Shown one piece after another: positions 1 through 11,450 of a stretch of 64,000 nt of DNA. The notes beneath the pieces are model-generated. The model saw only the letters and a list, made by a program, of their open reading frames with translations. It made no database searches and was not told the origin of the DNA. The translations under genes and the position numbers were made by a program. The stretch's first letter is position 1; each line of letters starts with the position of its first letter. Source of the stretch: Hyposmocoma kahamanoa (Eukaryota > Arthropoda > Insecta > Lepidoptera > Cosmopterigidae); NCBI RefSeq assembly GCF_003589595.1, contig NW_020654810.1, positions 18,956,608-19,020,607 on the forward strand, read 5' to 3'.

Positions 1-53
1 ATAGAAATATTATAAACTACCAAATAAATAAAGAAATCACGTTACTTACATAA

Positions 54-323
54 GTTTTGTTATCATTCCAAGTGACGAGGCAAACAAGTCGTGCGCCTGG
101 TGGAAAGCGACACGCCTGTCCATAATGTTGCAGTAACATTTAGAGCTTTTTTAAGTCGCAAATATTTGAGGGGCACTCCCACTGCGCCCATCACCCTGAG
201 ACATAAGTTGAGTACTATGTACCTGTAATTTCACCAGCACCCTTCAAAACCGGAACGCAGTAATCAGTAAGGCAAGCAGTACTACCCTGGACGAACTCGT
301 TCAGAAGGGGCTCTACTGCTACT
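54..323 (-). mobile_element. S1 short A-tailed retroposon, near full length
   Basis: First of about 23 copies of the same ~300-bp repeat. Read on the minus strand it starts near agcagtagag and ends at gtcacttggtattataaaa. The A-tail appears here as T-rich sequence at the left edge. A-rich ends in many copies support retroposition. The internal region around 270-290 is shortened. No pol III A/B boxes were recognised, so whether this is a SINE or a LINE 3' end is open. Confidence 0.75.
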
Positions 324-424
324 ATAGTATTACTAATACATAGGTTATATAACTTATAATAAAAAATGTCAATATACACATATAAACATACGTACACATA
401 CATAAATATATATGAAATAAATAA

Positions 425-702
425 TCTCAGTACAGAATACTAAAAAAACCGATCTCAAAAGTTCATGGAATTACATCTATTTGCCAACTTTTATTGAAAT
501 CGGGTACCGGAAAATGCGCGAAACCAGATTCATCCCTTAGTTTTCCACCCTTAGAGGTAGAATATTTTCATCAAATTTAAATGGGACCACTTCTGGGTAC
601 CCTTTTTCCAGCAAAAAAATAATCATAAAAATCGGAGTTATACATACAAAAAAAAACATAGGCGAATTGACAATCTCCTCCTTTTTTGAAGTCGTTTTAA
701 AA
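425..702 (-). repeat. R2r repeat (ggaggaggttctc family)
   Basis: Shares with 16107-16350, 22073-22546 and 57083-57390 the blocks gattcatc(c/t)c, atgggaccac, ggtaccc and ctcctccttttttgaag. Such sequence is a common dispersed repeat in moths and butterflies. No coding potential. The autonomous parent is not identified here. Confidence 0.65.
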
Positions 703-710
703 CCATCCGA

Positions 711-1129
711 TAATTACAAAGAGAGTTCAGCGAGAAGTGCGCTGTCTTATTAATTCTTTCTAGATGGAGCAATCGACTTTTTTACTTGTTCTCATAGTGT
801 AAGAGTCTCCGAGTCTAAAATCAAGCAATTAGTGCGATGTCTAACTTATTATCGAAATAGGTAGACACGACCTTACTAGGTACGTTACCTACATTTTATC
901 AGATACGTTCCCTACATTTTCCTTTTTTTTTCCATGGCAAGCGCTTTTATAGCTGACCACGACCTCAGCATATTATGCAAATTTCACTAAGCGGCATTGC
1001 TAAAAGGGGCGTTGGATGAAATAAATTAACCTAAATACACGCCGTTTACAATATTTGCAGTAACGGGTAAAACTTTAGTATTTGGGTCAGCACTATTTGT
1101 TACAATACCAATTTCTACGTTAAGCCTTA
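711..1129. other. No gene recognised
   Basis: AT-rich sequence without an exon-like stretch or a repeat seen elsewhere in this window. Confidence 0.5.
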
Positions 1130-1425
1130 AAGCGATGCCATACGGACTTTACCTGTGCGTTGCGTCGTCGCAACGCTATGATTTCAATGCAATGCGGTGT
1201 CGCAATGTAACGCCGTCTGCTTACGTACTACAGCACCCTTCCCTGTTTCGTTTCCAGGCTTCTTGTGTGATTCGCATGCGTTCCGTCACCGCGCGCCGTT
1301 TCAATGCACCAAGTGGCATGTAGTTCTAATTTAAATGTAATATACAACGCAACGTCAGCGCTCAGGAGTCGCAACGCCGACGCAACGCGTCGTGTTGTAT
1401 CGCTCTTATGCGGACTTTGGATATG
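1130..1425. repeat. GC-rich block with repeated GCAACGC words
   Basis: A local rise in G+C. The words gcaacgc and cgcaacg recur on both strands. There is an 8-bp-arm hairpin (gcgttgcg/cgcaacgc, 1157-1176), and cggacttt occurs as a direct repeat near both edges (about 1143 and 1411). The 62-codon open frame here lacks splice context and protein similarity. Most likely a decayed mobile element, possibly a non-autonomous DNA transposon. Confidence 0.4.
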
Positions 1426-1799
1426 TTTTCCTAAAGTTTAACAATTCATTTATTATATTTGAAACAGCATTCAACTACAAGTAATTTGGAAACACCGCGA
1501 AAAGTGCTAACTCAGCCTTAAACAATATATGCATATATGTACGTAGTTCAGTTTTCCTTTTAACTAACGGCATCAATCAACTATGTAATATTTCAAACCT
1601 TTGTGAACTGGAAACAACGAGTTTGAAAGGAAAATGTGTGGTGATTGTTGTGAAAGTTCTACATAGAATTTCTATTCTTTTGTTGATTGCGTAACAATAC
1701 AAAAAAAAAACGACATACTTAGCGAAACAGCCAAAGTCTCCACCTACTTGAAATATCATTTGTATTAAATTTCACGTTTCGCATTAAGTAGCGAAAAGG

Positions 1800-2025
1800 C
1801 GTTATACCACGGTCTGTGATTTTACAGATTGTGTCGCACAGCTGACGACTACGGATAGTCACACATTCGCCACGCCTTTTTCATATTAAAAATAATCAAG
1901 TAATTACAGAATGACAAGTTATCGCTGTGCACCGACCTCGCCCATTTTTCGCAAACACTATTGCCTCTTCCAATGGTGCACGGGTGCAAATTCGTGCTTT
2001 GGTAAAATCACAGATCCGTAGACCC
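1800..2025. mobile_element. Small inverted-repeat element, MITE-like
   Basis: The word tctgtgattttac near 1815 is repeated inverted as gtaaaatcacaga near 2002, enclosing about 200 bp without coding potential. No target-site duplication was verified, so the call is tentative. Confidence 0.35.
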
Positions 2026-2129
2026 GATATAAATGTTAAAATATTTAGCTATGATTTATAATCCTTCCAATTTTCAGAACTGCACTTCTAGCTGTCGCAA
2101 ATCACTTTCTTCAGTGTAGTCGACGCTAG

Positions 2130-2193
2130 TATATAAGTTAGCATAGCATAGCATTTATAAGCCAGTCAGTCTCATCGGACAACCCTCAGTTCT
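2130..2193 (+). promoter_or_regulatory. Core-promoter-like sequence (TATA plus insect initiator)
   Basis: A TATA-like tttataag at 2154-2161 lies 34 bp upstream of the A of an initiator-like tcagttc (2186-2192). A second TATA-like word (tatataag, 2130-2137) precedes another tcagtc at 2166. The arrangement matches insect core promoters. However, the first ATG downstream (2219) opens only 13 codons before a stop, and no gene can be attached. Chance occurrence is quite possible in AT-rich DNA. Confidence 0.2.
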
Positions 2194-2199
2194 ATAAGT

Positions 2200-3578
2200 T
2201 CTCCTTGCATTGACCGACATGAGTTCGGTGTTCATTGACTTCCAAGTCGGCATGCCATAGTTAGTCATGACTCTCTTAAAGGCTCTACGAAGTCATTGTT
2301 ATTAGATTGTTACTTAGATGTTGCTTTAATGACCAGTATTAGACGCGATAACATAACAAGAAAAAATCTAATGATGATTAGTAAATACCATCAGAATGAA
2401 TTTATCTGAATTAGAATAGAAATGCTTGAATGATTTTTATGGAGGGTGGGATCAGGTAACACCGATTTATCTTGACCTTTATAATATACTAAGCACGAGC
2501 TGACTATGAGCTTGCTTTATTAAAAAACATTCTTTATATAATAAAATTATTAAACGTGTCAAATTTATCCAGAAACTTTTTCTGCATATTCCAACCAACA
2601 GCTCTAGGTTTACCACTAAAATAAATACGGTTGCAACGCATGAAATATTTCTGGAATCGGTGCTGAGGTACGCAATGCATAAAACACACTTGAACTAGTT
2701 TATTCCCAGCTTCCAAAAGCCGCATTGTGCTCACTACAGATTTTACGATAACTGCAGTTTTTGTCCCACTACAATTCCCTTTAATGGTAATGTTTAGTAT
2801 CGTAACTAAAACAAACTTTAAAGGTTGTTACATTTAGCGATACCGATCGTAGGGAAAATTGCCTTCTCTAGATCTGTTAGAGATAAGTAAGTGTAATATT
2901 AACTAATCCTTTATGAAGGCAGTCTGGTGTCGACTCGACTACCAGAAAAATGGAAGCAAATTGACTCCGAAACGTTACATATACCCCAATAATAATTTAG
3001 TTTTCAGTTCAAGTTAATTCCTAAATTAACATGTATATACTATTCCATAAATCACATAATACACAATTAACCTTATCAAATATTATGCCTGCAACAGCAG
3101 ATAAATAATAACCTAATCCAGATTTACCGACCCAAAAAACGAAACAAAAGAAAGCTGAGATAACCAACATCAGTCGGGACATAATCAAAACAAAGCACCC
3201 GTACGAATGTTTGCCAAAAATCGTTTACATTTCTGCCTCTGAATGCGATCTGGGCGTGTATTGGAATTGAAACTATTGAAATGGAAGTGTTTACACGCAA
3301 ACAGATCTCGGCACAATAGCCCTGCATTGTGTACCATAGATCACCGTTGTCAGTTGAACTTGGCTACCACCACTTTGTCCAGGCTTGTCCCTTTATTAAC
3401 TGTTTCGTGTATCGAGGCTTTACTCCTAATGCTATTGGGATTTAGTAGAACTGTACCTTTATTCCCTGTTGTCAAATAGTTGTGTCTCTTGTTATTTATT
3501 GCGCATTTATACCTGGTTTCTTTATTTTAGACTTAAATCGTGTACAAAGGATATTCGGCCGTATATGACCTAACACTT
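2200..3578. other. No gene recognised
   Basis: AT-rich. Short open frames at 2534-2734 and 3124-3479 overlap on opposite strands, have no recognisable protein and no convincing splice flanks. Confidence 0.45.
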
Positions 3579-3869
3579 TTCGTGAGTAATACTCACGGAA
3601 ATTCATGAAAAATTTCCATTTAGAAAAAATAATATTTCTCGACATTTGACTGTGACACCCGCGATACCTGTAAAAAGTTGAAAAGCAGGGCTTAGAAAAT
3701 TACATTTAGCAATGTTTATTCAATTTTATTTTATAATTCATGCTAAATAAAACTTTCAAATATAAGCGCAGAAATCTTCGAATTACATTATTCCAATTTT
3801 TCAGAAATTTTTCTGAAAAATTTCCATTATTTGAAATTATTCGGAAAATTACCGAACATTACTCACGAA
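3579..3869. mobile_element. MITE-like element with 12-bp terminal inverted repeats
   Basis: The left end ttcgtgagtaat (3579-3590) is exactly inverted at the right end, attactcacgaa (3858-3869). The interior has further inverted words around ggaaatttttc/gaaaaatttcc and no coding potential. Size (291 bp) and structure fit a non-autonomous DNA transposon. The superfamily cannot be assigned. Confidence 0.55.
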
Positions 3870-4095
3870 TAAGTCGCTTAATATGGTGAATTCCTAATTT
3901 TACTTTGCACTAGCTCATTCTTGAAGCATTTATCCAGCTATTTTATTTTCAGTAATATTCAAATAATAAAGGCTGATAATGTTTAACTTCATCATTTTTG
4001 CTGAAAGTTGTCTCATTACTGAACATAGACCTTCCTCAAAATTTGATGGCAATGATCGGTCTTCCGCTGCTTGCATCATAATATGTGCCAGTAGT

Positions 4096-4172
4096 GCCTG
4101 TTCTATGAGTACCAGAGCAACGGAATTCTGGGGCACTTCCCAGAACACCCAGACCAGAACCTATACCATATT
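4096..4172 (-). repeat. T3 SINE tail fragment
   Basis: The words cagagcaacggaatt and ccagaacc are shared with 55150-55195, and cagaccagaacc with 15732-15745. This explains the exon-like minus-strand open frame across 3930-4148, which is therefore not called as a gene. Confidence 0.45.
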
Positions 4173-4361
4173 TGAGTTAGCGACCTATTTATACTACTCT
4201 CTTTCGCACTACTTCATAAAATTACAAGGACATAAGAAGACATAAGGGGCACAAGGGTAAGTAGGCGTTAACAAGCTTTAAAAGGACATGCATAAAGGTG
4301 TTAAAAAAATTCAAGAAAGTCTAAGTCGCAGGTAAGGACTCACAGATGAGTAGCAAATAGA

Positions 4362-4539
4362 GAAATTACAGGCACATGGGACTTTTCAACTTATGTCTCA
4401 GGGTGATGGGCGCAGAGGCAGTGCACCACAGACCTTTGCGAATTAAAGTTATTAGCGGCAGTGCAACGTTTGGACAGGCGTGTCGTTTACCATCAGGCGC
4501 ACGACTCGTTCGTCCCATTAGTTAGTATCATAAAAAAAG
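4362..4539 (+). mobile_element. S1 retroposon, 5'-truncated
   Basis: Begins at attacaggcacatggg and runs to atcataaaaaaag, so the first ~130 bp of the unit are missing. The A-rich 3' end is kept. 5' truncation is typical of target-primed retroposition. Confidence 0.7.
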
Positions 4540-4667
4540 AAAACAACACGCGTCCGCACCGCACATATGTGAGAGTAATTAACTTGCCATTATGAATGCG
4601 GCTTTAGTCGCATATCTAACTAATCACGTGCGGCTGTGTTGTTTCAGTACTAGGTCGCTGACTTAAA

Positions 4668-4785
4668 TAAGGTATAATTCTGAAAAGTTTATTTCCCAAA
4701 TTGATCCTAGCGGGAGTCGAACCCGGAACCTCCGCATCCTGCGCCCACAATGTAAACTGCTAGGCCACCCAGTCATCCAGATACC
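4668..4785 (-). mobile_element. T3 SINE with tRNA-like head
   Basis: On the minus strand a tRNA-like unit contains tggcctagcagtttac (A-box-like) and ggttccgggttcgactccc (B box). The spacing fits a pol III split promoter. Followed by SINE body rather than a tRNA 3' end, so this is a SINE head and not a tRNA gene. Confidence 0.5.
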
Positions 4786-4789
4786 CGCA

Positions 4790-5978
4790 ACCTTTGCTTG
4801 GTCCACCTTGTTTATTTAACTTAATATGAAACATTAGAACAAGCGAAACTCACATGGAGCATCAACGAATTTATATAAACAACTTTCAGTTAAGTCGAAA
4901 GCAAACATTAAGCTAAATTTGAAACACGAGCGAAACAAAACTGCGTGCTCACTCGAAATTATGCTGACTCACAAGGTTTACACGGACATAAAGAAAACAC
5001 TCGATATCCATTTTCACGGAGTTTGTGCCCCTATTCATCTTATCTTGGCGGGTTTATAGCTGGGATCCCGTAATGGTGTTTACAGAGGGCGCCCTGTTAT
5101 CCAGGATTCAGGGTGGCGTTTTTTTTCATTTATTTATTTATAAAGTATCTTCATTATTTGCCTTCCTGTTTCGTCCCCATTTTGACAGTTTTATTTGCAG
5201 CCCTTGATTGAACGCCCGAGGTCTTTATTATTTATCCCCGACCTTACGATGCGGTCCATTTACATTGGATTTTTAAAGCAGGGATGATTGATTATAGGAT
5301 AATTTGTAGCTCGTTTCTTTGCAATTATATATCTACGTACCTCCATCACGCATTTATGTTCATTTTCCTTTTCAAATACGATTTCTGTGGTTCTATATAG
5401 AGAAGTGTAAACAAAGCAGACCAAATAACCAAGTTCGTTCCTCTTGTCCCGAATCCTGCCTAACAAAGAGTTTGTCGAGACACGAAAAAATAGACCATAC
5501 AAAGCAGAAGCACTAAAATGCATCACCTGAAGTACCCCAGCCAAGAGTTGTGCGCTCGCTCCACAAACACGGTACTCAGCATATGTACTTACCTATAAAC
5601 CGGGACATTGTTTAGTGTTATTATGATACTGTGGGTTTAAACATGTACAAACATGTATATTCCTGTAATAAATGGGATATCTACATCAATAAGCCGCACC
5701 CTTGGTCTAATAAGGCCATATCTGCAAAACGGCTACTTTCAGGAAAAAGGTTTAAAGATTCTTACGTATTGTAATATATCAAGGTCGCCCTTAAGGGTGT
5801 CGTGACCAGCGAAAAATCTTTGATGTCAATGCCAATTCAAAACATAGCAAGTAAGTTCGGTTAACAATAAGATTTTCTAAAAATTTGTCCCTTACTGGGT
5901 TTTGCTCTGGACCAGTGGATTTACAAACAATGCATTTGATGGGAGTTTTAAGGTGTATTCTTTAATAGATTCGTCGAA

Positions 5979-6016
<38 letters not shown>

Positions 6017-7065
6017 TAATTTTTATAGATTGCCCAATTTTTTAAACCTAGACGCTTTGTGAAGAGCGAAACTGTGTGACAATAGTGACGTGAGCTATTA
6101 GCATTTGTTTCTACGAAGTCATGCACGCAACTTTCCTTCTTCTACCTTCAATGGTGACTAAACTTTCTCCTTAACACCGTGTTAAGTTAACATTTCCTCA
6201 TTAATACTTGTCATAGTCTTCCTTTCCTATACACCTAAAGTCTGGTGCCGCAATACAGTGAACACCCAAGTATTGCTGCAATCAATGTGAAAGCTTTACA
6301 ACGCCGGATACTAAAACTTAGTGGATACGCTTTGCCCTACTTGCAGAAATCTGTCGTTGTGTACAGTTTTGAACAAGCATTTATCGGTGTTGCAGTGGTG
6401 AAAAACAGCATAGAGTGGTTTTGATTGGTCATCGACATAAATAAGTAAATAGAGCACAGAGCTGAGTCACGTGTATCAAAGTCTTCCTTTAATTAGAAGC
6501 AAGCCATTCTCTCTTAAAAAAAAAGATTAATTAAGCATTGTAGAAGAGCTGCAGTGGCGCGTCTGTGACGCCATTGCCGGGCTACTTTTCGTGGTTATTC
6601 ACTAAATTATTACCACTAATTACGGGTTTCTTACCACGGTATGCCTTCTTTTTATTTTCCCTATATTTAGGAACGGGTACACGCTTCATGGGCACGTCAG
6701 TCCACAGGAAAATACAAAATTATGAATAAACTTCAGACTCAAGGGCTGGGGGTACCTTGCACTAGGTACAACATAGCTATGCAAAAGGAGAAACTTTGCC
6801 AAGCACGACGCGGCGTCTGCGTCCGACCCTGCAGCCAAATTCATCCTTTTAATCTTACTCATTTTCATTTGTCTTCTGTTTATGATCGGACATCTGTAGA
6901 GTATAGAAGCCTTTGTACCCTTGGTCTAATAAAGCCACATGTGATCATACGTCGAAAGTGCTTTCATCACATGAAAATACCTACATAATACGAAGTACAT
7001 TAAACTATTCATGTATTAGTGAAATTTTATTATGCTCTTATTTAAACATAAAAAAGTTGAATCTA
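4790..7065. other. Long stretch without a recognised gene
   Basis: Contains an (AT)n tract at about 5981-6014 and a fragment at 6614-6645 (actaattacgggtttcttaccacggtatg) matching the ends of the inverted-repeat element at 14446-14578. The frame opened at 5260-5544 (minus) has no recognisable protein. A coding-like stretch before gtaagt at 5852 cannot be supported as an exon. Confidence 0.45.
5981..6014. repeat. (AT)n microsatellite
   Basis: About 17 uninterrupted AT units. Confidence 0.9.
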
Positions 7066-7067
7066 TT

Positions 7068-7150
7068 TTGCCGTATTTAAATCGCGTATATTTGTTTTTT
7101 AAAACAAACCAACGTTTCGGGCCCTTTACAGGTCTCATGATGACGGCAGT
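7068..7150 (+). repeat. F3 fold-back element, central fragment
   Basis: The words aaatcgcgtatatttgtttt, aaacaaaccaacgtttcggg and ccctttacaggtc match the left arm of the palindromic F3 repeat (fuller copy at 23834-24305). The outer arm and the right half are absent. Confidence 0.6.
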
Positions 7151-7398
7151 TTTTTTGAAAGATAGCCATCTAAATATTATATGATTTTTTTTTTATTCGG
7201 TTCACAAAACTGGATACAATTCAAATTTCAGTTAAAAGTGTTTGGTTGATATTATGTTACAAGAAGAATGTACACTACTAGACGTGAACACAACATGCGA
7301 ATTGAGAAAATAAATGCTTAAATAATAATATTAATTAAATTACAGTGATTATAAACTTGTCTTTGAAGAAAACAGGATAACAAAAACACATAGTGCAC

Positions 7399-10227
7399 TT
7401 AGCTTTTAAGGCAATTTCTAATTGAGTTCCTAGCTGAGGCCTCAGAACCAAAGAATATGTCAAAATCAAATCTGACAGCATTGTACGAGGAGCACATACG
7501 ATAAAGTGGATAGTGTTGACCAAGATTCGTCTTACAATTAGGAAGCGAGAAAGTTTTACGATTATGTAGGCGGCTACCGGGACGGTGGACTGACAGGCGC
7601 AAACTCTCAAGGATATCAGGTGCGTCTATAAAACCATGAACAAGTTTGAATAAAAACATCAAATCAAGGGCTTTTCGACGCTTTTGAAGTGAGGACATTT
7701 TAAAGTAAGAGAGACGCGACTCATAAGAGAAAAGCTGTTTAGACTTTAAATTATTAAACGTTAGATGATAGAGAAAACGTTTTTGAATACGTTCAATTCT
7801 ATCAGAATGAACCTGGTAACCTGGGTTCCAGACAGTGGAACAGTATTCCAAAATACTTCATATTAAGCTGTTGTTTATTAAAATGGATATTGTGGGTTCG
7901 TTAAAAATTTTCATTTGTCTGGATACAAAACCAGTCAACCTTGAAGCTTTACTGGTAATTAAGTCTACAAGATTACGAAAAGTTAAGGTAGCGTCCATGA
8001 CGACTCCCAAGTCCCGATTGCAAGTAACCTCCGTTAAGGGTATATGGTTAACAAAATAAATGACTGCTAAAGGCCTCCGGCGCCTGATAAACTTAATGTG
8101 TTAGCATTTATTTGTGTTTAGCATCATACCATTATTACAACACCACAGATGGACTCTGTCAAGATCGTCCTGAAGTAACTGGGCATCACCAGGCGAGTCA
8201 ATAGCTCTGTAAAGCTTCAGGTCGTCAGCATACATTTTGAATTTAGAATGCAATGAAAAAGCAATGTCGTTGACGAACATCAGAAAAAATAGGGGACCTA
8301 CATGGGAGCCCTGGGGCACACCGGATGGCACTGCTATCACTTCGGACCTAAAGCCACAAACCGTAACCAGCTCAGATCTATTGCGTAGGTAAGATTCACA
8401 CCATCTTAACAGCGAACCGTGAATTCCCATCTGTTCCATCTTGTTAAGAAGAACATCATGATGCACGAGGTCAAACGCCTTTTTAAAGTCGGTGTACACT
8501 GCATGCACCTCACCGCCCCCATCCAGAATATCTGATAAATCTGATACATATGCCACCAGATTCGAGGAAGTTCATCTATGTGGCAAAAATCCGTGCTGGT
8601 TTTAGTTAATTAAGTTTTTGATATGGAAGTATATTTTTTTTGCATGAGCGATTCCAAAATTTTGCCAGCCGTAGATAAAATTGAGATTGGTCTATAGTTG
8701 ACAACATCCTGCGAACAACCCGATTTGTGAATAAGTGTGATGTGTGCTGTTTTCCACTTGCTTGGAAAAATAAATACCAAGTCGCAAGGACTTATTGTAG
8801 ATAATGTAAAGTGGTCTGTATAAAACTTCAGCACAGCTTTTAAGAAAGTGAGCTGGTATCAAAGCGGGTCCGGGCCCCTTGTTACAGTCAAGACATTCAA
8901 GAAACTTGAGCACCTCATCCTCAGAAACCACAACATTGCTGAGAGGAGAACTGTACTGATAAGCATTGACTTTACCCTTACATAAAATTGGCGGATCACT
9001 ATAAACGGATTGAAAATGTTTAGAAAAAAGGTTACATATACTTTGGCCACCCGTGACATAGGAATTACCCAGATACATCTCGTGGGGGATGGTGGACTCA
9101 TTGGATTTATGACCTTTACAAAACTTCCAGAAATATTTCGGGTTAGCTTGTAAGTGATCCAAGGCTTTTTTTTGAAGATTTTGTAACATTCTTTTATCAT
9201 ATTGTCACATCTCGTTCTCAACATATTGAATGTTACTTGATCCAATGGGTTGTAATCTTTTTTGAATTTTTTACGATATTTCGCTTTTTTTTTAGTGTCT
9301 TAATCAGTGGTCTAGAGTACCACACTGGGTATTTACTGTCACGGGTAAAGCTGGATGGGGTATGTTTCCGGATTACTTGAAAAAGTATCTCATAGAATAG
9401 ATCAACCGTTTCATCAATATTCAATGCAGCACTACTTAATTGAGACCAATCTACCTGAATGAGATCACTTCGCACAGAATTGTAGTCACGGGCCATAAAG
9501 TTCAAATAAGAGGACCGCTTAGGTTTAATATTCTTGGAATATGATATTCTTAAAACTATAAGCAAAGGCGGATGGAAAGGATCAACGTTTACAACAACAC
9601 TATCAGGCGTGTTAGACAAAACAAGGTCCAAAATTCTATTGCCAGTATTGCGTATCAGGTTGCGTTGAAAAAGGTTGTTGTATGCCAATGAATCAATCAA
9701 TGTATTATTAATAGAGCTGCCTGATTTTAACGACGACAGAGAAATACCATTAGTGTCAAGATTGGTGGACGACGAAATGTCACCAATATTAAAATCTCCC
9801 AATACTAGAGTAGAGGTGTCACTAGGCAACTTATTGTGAATGACTTCTGAGATATTATCAAGCAATGATTCTAAGCCAGCAATCAATGGTGGAGGAGGCA
9901 CATAAACAGCACAAATGGCGAGATTTTTGTTCGAGACCTTTAGTGTGACCCATAAGTCCTCATTGCAAGATTCCCATTCCAATTTACGCAAAGCATTGAA
10001 TTTTTTGAGAACAGACACTATGACACCTCCGCCGTCCTTTTTCTTACTGCATGTAGTGTACCTATCTCTTCTAAAGACATCATATCGCTCATCAAAACAT
10101 TCCCTATCAAAAACAGTGTCATTAAGCCATGACTCGGTCAACACCAAAATGTCATAACTATTTAATAGCACAGCGAGATACAAAATGTCTGTTTTGGTTC
10201 TGAGCCCTCTGACATTTTGATAATATA
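7399..10227 (-). pseudogene. LINE ORF2 remnant: APE endonuclease plus reverse transcriptase
   Basis: Endonuclease part (about 10227-9233): residues reading YQNVRGLRTKTD, then DILVLTESWLND, VYVPP and LVLGDFNI, the usual APE-type signatures. Reverse transcriptase part (about 9189-8101): RPISILS, YTDFKKAFD, GVPQGSHVGP and the catalytic MYADD at 8221-8235. C-terminal part (7851-7399): EYCSTVWNPGYQVHSDRIE followed by an RR-rich helix region typical of LINE tails. The frame is broken near 9235, near 8800, near 8600, by a stop at 8101 and near 7860. The true start lies at or above the 10-N gap and cannot be seen. In function it would have nicked target DNA and copied the element's RNA; this copy cannot. 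Confidence 0.88.
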
Positions 10228-10237
10228 NNNNNNNNNN
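10228..10237. other. Assembly gap (10 N)
   Basis: Ten N bases between ORF1 and the readable start of ORF2 of the LINE; hides the ORF1/ORF2 junction. Confidence 0.99.
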
Positions 10238-10317
10238 TATATTTTAAGATTGAATTTAAAATAATTTATCTAACAAGCATGCTAAAATTAATTTAATAAA
10301 TACATATAAAAAAACGT

Positions 10318-11277
10318 TTAACTTAGTGTTTTTAAAAAATCTTCGTTCCTGACAATCATGGATGGGCTTTCATTATTCTTCCGAACAAAAATGCGACTAT
10401 TGCGGATCCAAACATACTCATAGCCCTTATTCTTCGCAGCAGTTCTTGTGGCGGCGTGCAGCTTTTTATTGGCAATGGTTAGATGCTCCGACACATACAC
10501 AGGTTGTTTGTAAGCAAAACCAAGATGGGCAGCATTTAGTTTGTCTTCTGTACACTTTTTTGACTTATTGAATTTCACAACTGCCGCTAGGACAGCGTCA
10601 CGAGTCTGGGGAGTTGCCATCTTTACCACAATGCTGCGAGGACGATCAGAATTGGGCTGTAGTTTAGCCACACGATGTGTTGTTCGGATGCTTAACTCAG
10701 GAAGCTCACACGACACGGTACGTAAAAGTTGGTCCACCATGGTTAGTAAGTTCTCGCTCTTGCTTCATGTGTTCCGGAAAGGAACACATTGTACCTCGAT
10801 GTTGCAATCTCTGGAGTGCTGTTCCATTTGGGCTACCCTCGAAGTCAGCTCCGACACAGTATTCTGTAAGGGTAAGTTGAAGGCTTCCAGCTTTTTAAAT
10901 TTCTGTCTAAATTCAGTGTTGATTGCCACCTGTTCATCCTGGCATCCAGAGAGAAAGTCGATAGCAATCGATTTTTCATCAAACTCCTTTCGGAATAACG
11001 TGAATTTATTGTTTATGTCTGTAACTTCGGTGCGAAGTTGCGACAAAGCAATCTTGAATTGGTCGAAGTTATCCTGCTGCACATTGAATTTCGCGTTCAT
11101 GTCCTCGCGGAGGCCCTCAATCGCTGCCAAAATAGGTGACAATTGCTCACGTTCCGAATCCCTGGTTGTGGAAGTGGCTATTTTATTTTTATTCCGCGTG
11201 TTCGAGTTGACAAACACCGCTGACTGGTTATTATCAGCTGCAGGAGAAATCGGTGGCGAGTGTCGTACCCTGGGCAT
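10318..11277 (-). pseudogene. LINE ORF1: coiled-coil and baculovirus-FP-like C-terminal domain
   Basis: One frame from the ATG at 11277 to the stop at 10318 (about 319 residues), broken only by a TGA at 10767-10765. The N-terminal ~60 residues are basic and polar. About residues 50-150 have the heptad-like spacing of a coiled coil (IEGLREDMNAKF, LRTEVTDINNKF). The rest reads NIEVQCVP, HRVAKL, RSIVVKMATPQTRDAVL, PVYVSEHLT, NKKLHAATR and YVWIRNSRIFVRKN. This order matches the FP-protein C-terminal domain that also occurs in insect retrotransposon ORF1s. The expected role is RNA binding and particle assembly. No CCHC knuckle is seen. Apart from the one stop this ORF is far better kept than ORF2. 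Confidence 0.75.
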
Positions 11278-11450
11278 CGTTCAGAGAATAAAAAAAAAGC
11301 AAAATAGTAATTTCGTGGCACACTGTATTAAAATGTCCAGCGTAGAAGCCAGTTGAGTGCCTTGTCGGTTGTAGTAATGTAGCTGCGTGACGTCGCTCGG
11401 AGCGTAGCAGCGTGACGTCGCTTGAAGCATTGATATAGTAATGTGCATAC

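Larger units (their letters stand above)
7320..11450 (-). mobile_element. Nearly full-length, decayed Jockey/CR1-group LINE
   Basis: Minus-strand two-ORF non-LTR retrotransposon. From its 5' end: leader (about 11450-11278), ORF1 (11277-10318), a short spacer containing a 10-N gap, then ORF2 (from above 10227 down to 7399) with APE endonuclease, reverse transcriptase and a conserved C-terminal region. An AT-rich ataata stretch near 7321-7347 may mark the 3' end. The leader repeats gcgtgacgtcgct/gcgtgacgtcgctt within about 40 bp. ORF1 has one in-frame stop, and ORF2 has several frameshifts and a stop, so the copy is dead. Clade is uncertain. The two-ORF plan, YADD motif and APE domain place it in the Jockey/CR1 group rather than RTE. 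No target-site duplication was verified. Confidence 0.85.

Noticed and set aside
3930..4148. Exon-like minus frame with acidic and hydrophobic spacing
   Set aside because: Its first part is a T3 SINE tail shared with 15730 and 55150, and no splice sites bound it.
5761..5852. Possible exon ending at gtaagt (5852)
   Set aside because: Only a short open stretch, weak acceptor and no protein similarity.
10541..11356. 271-codon plus-strand open frame, the longest uninterrupted plus-strand frame in the window
   Set aside because: It is antisense to the LINE ORF1, which has a recognisable protein; the plus-strand translation has none.
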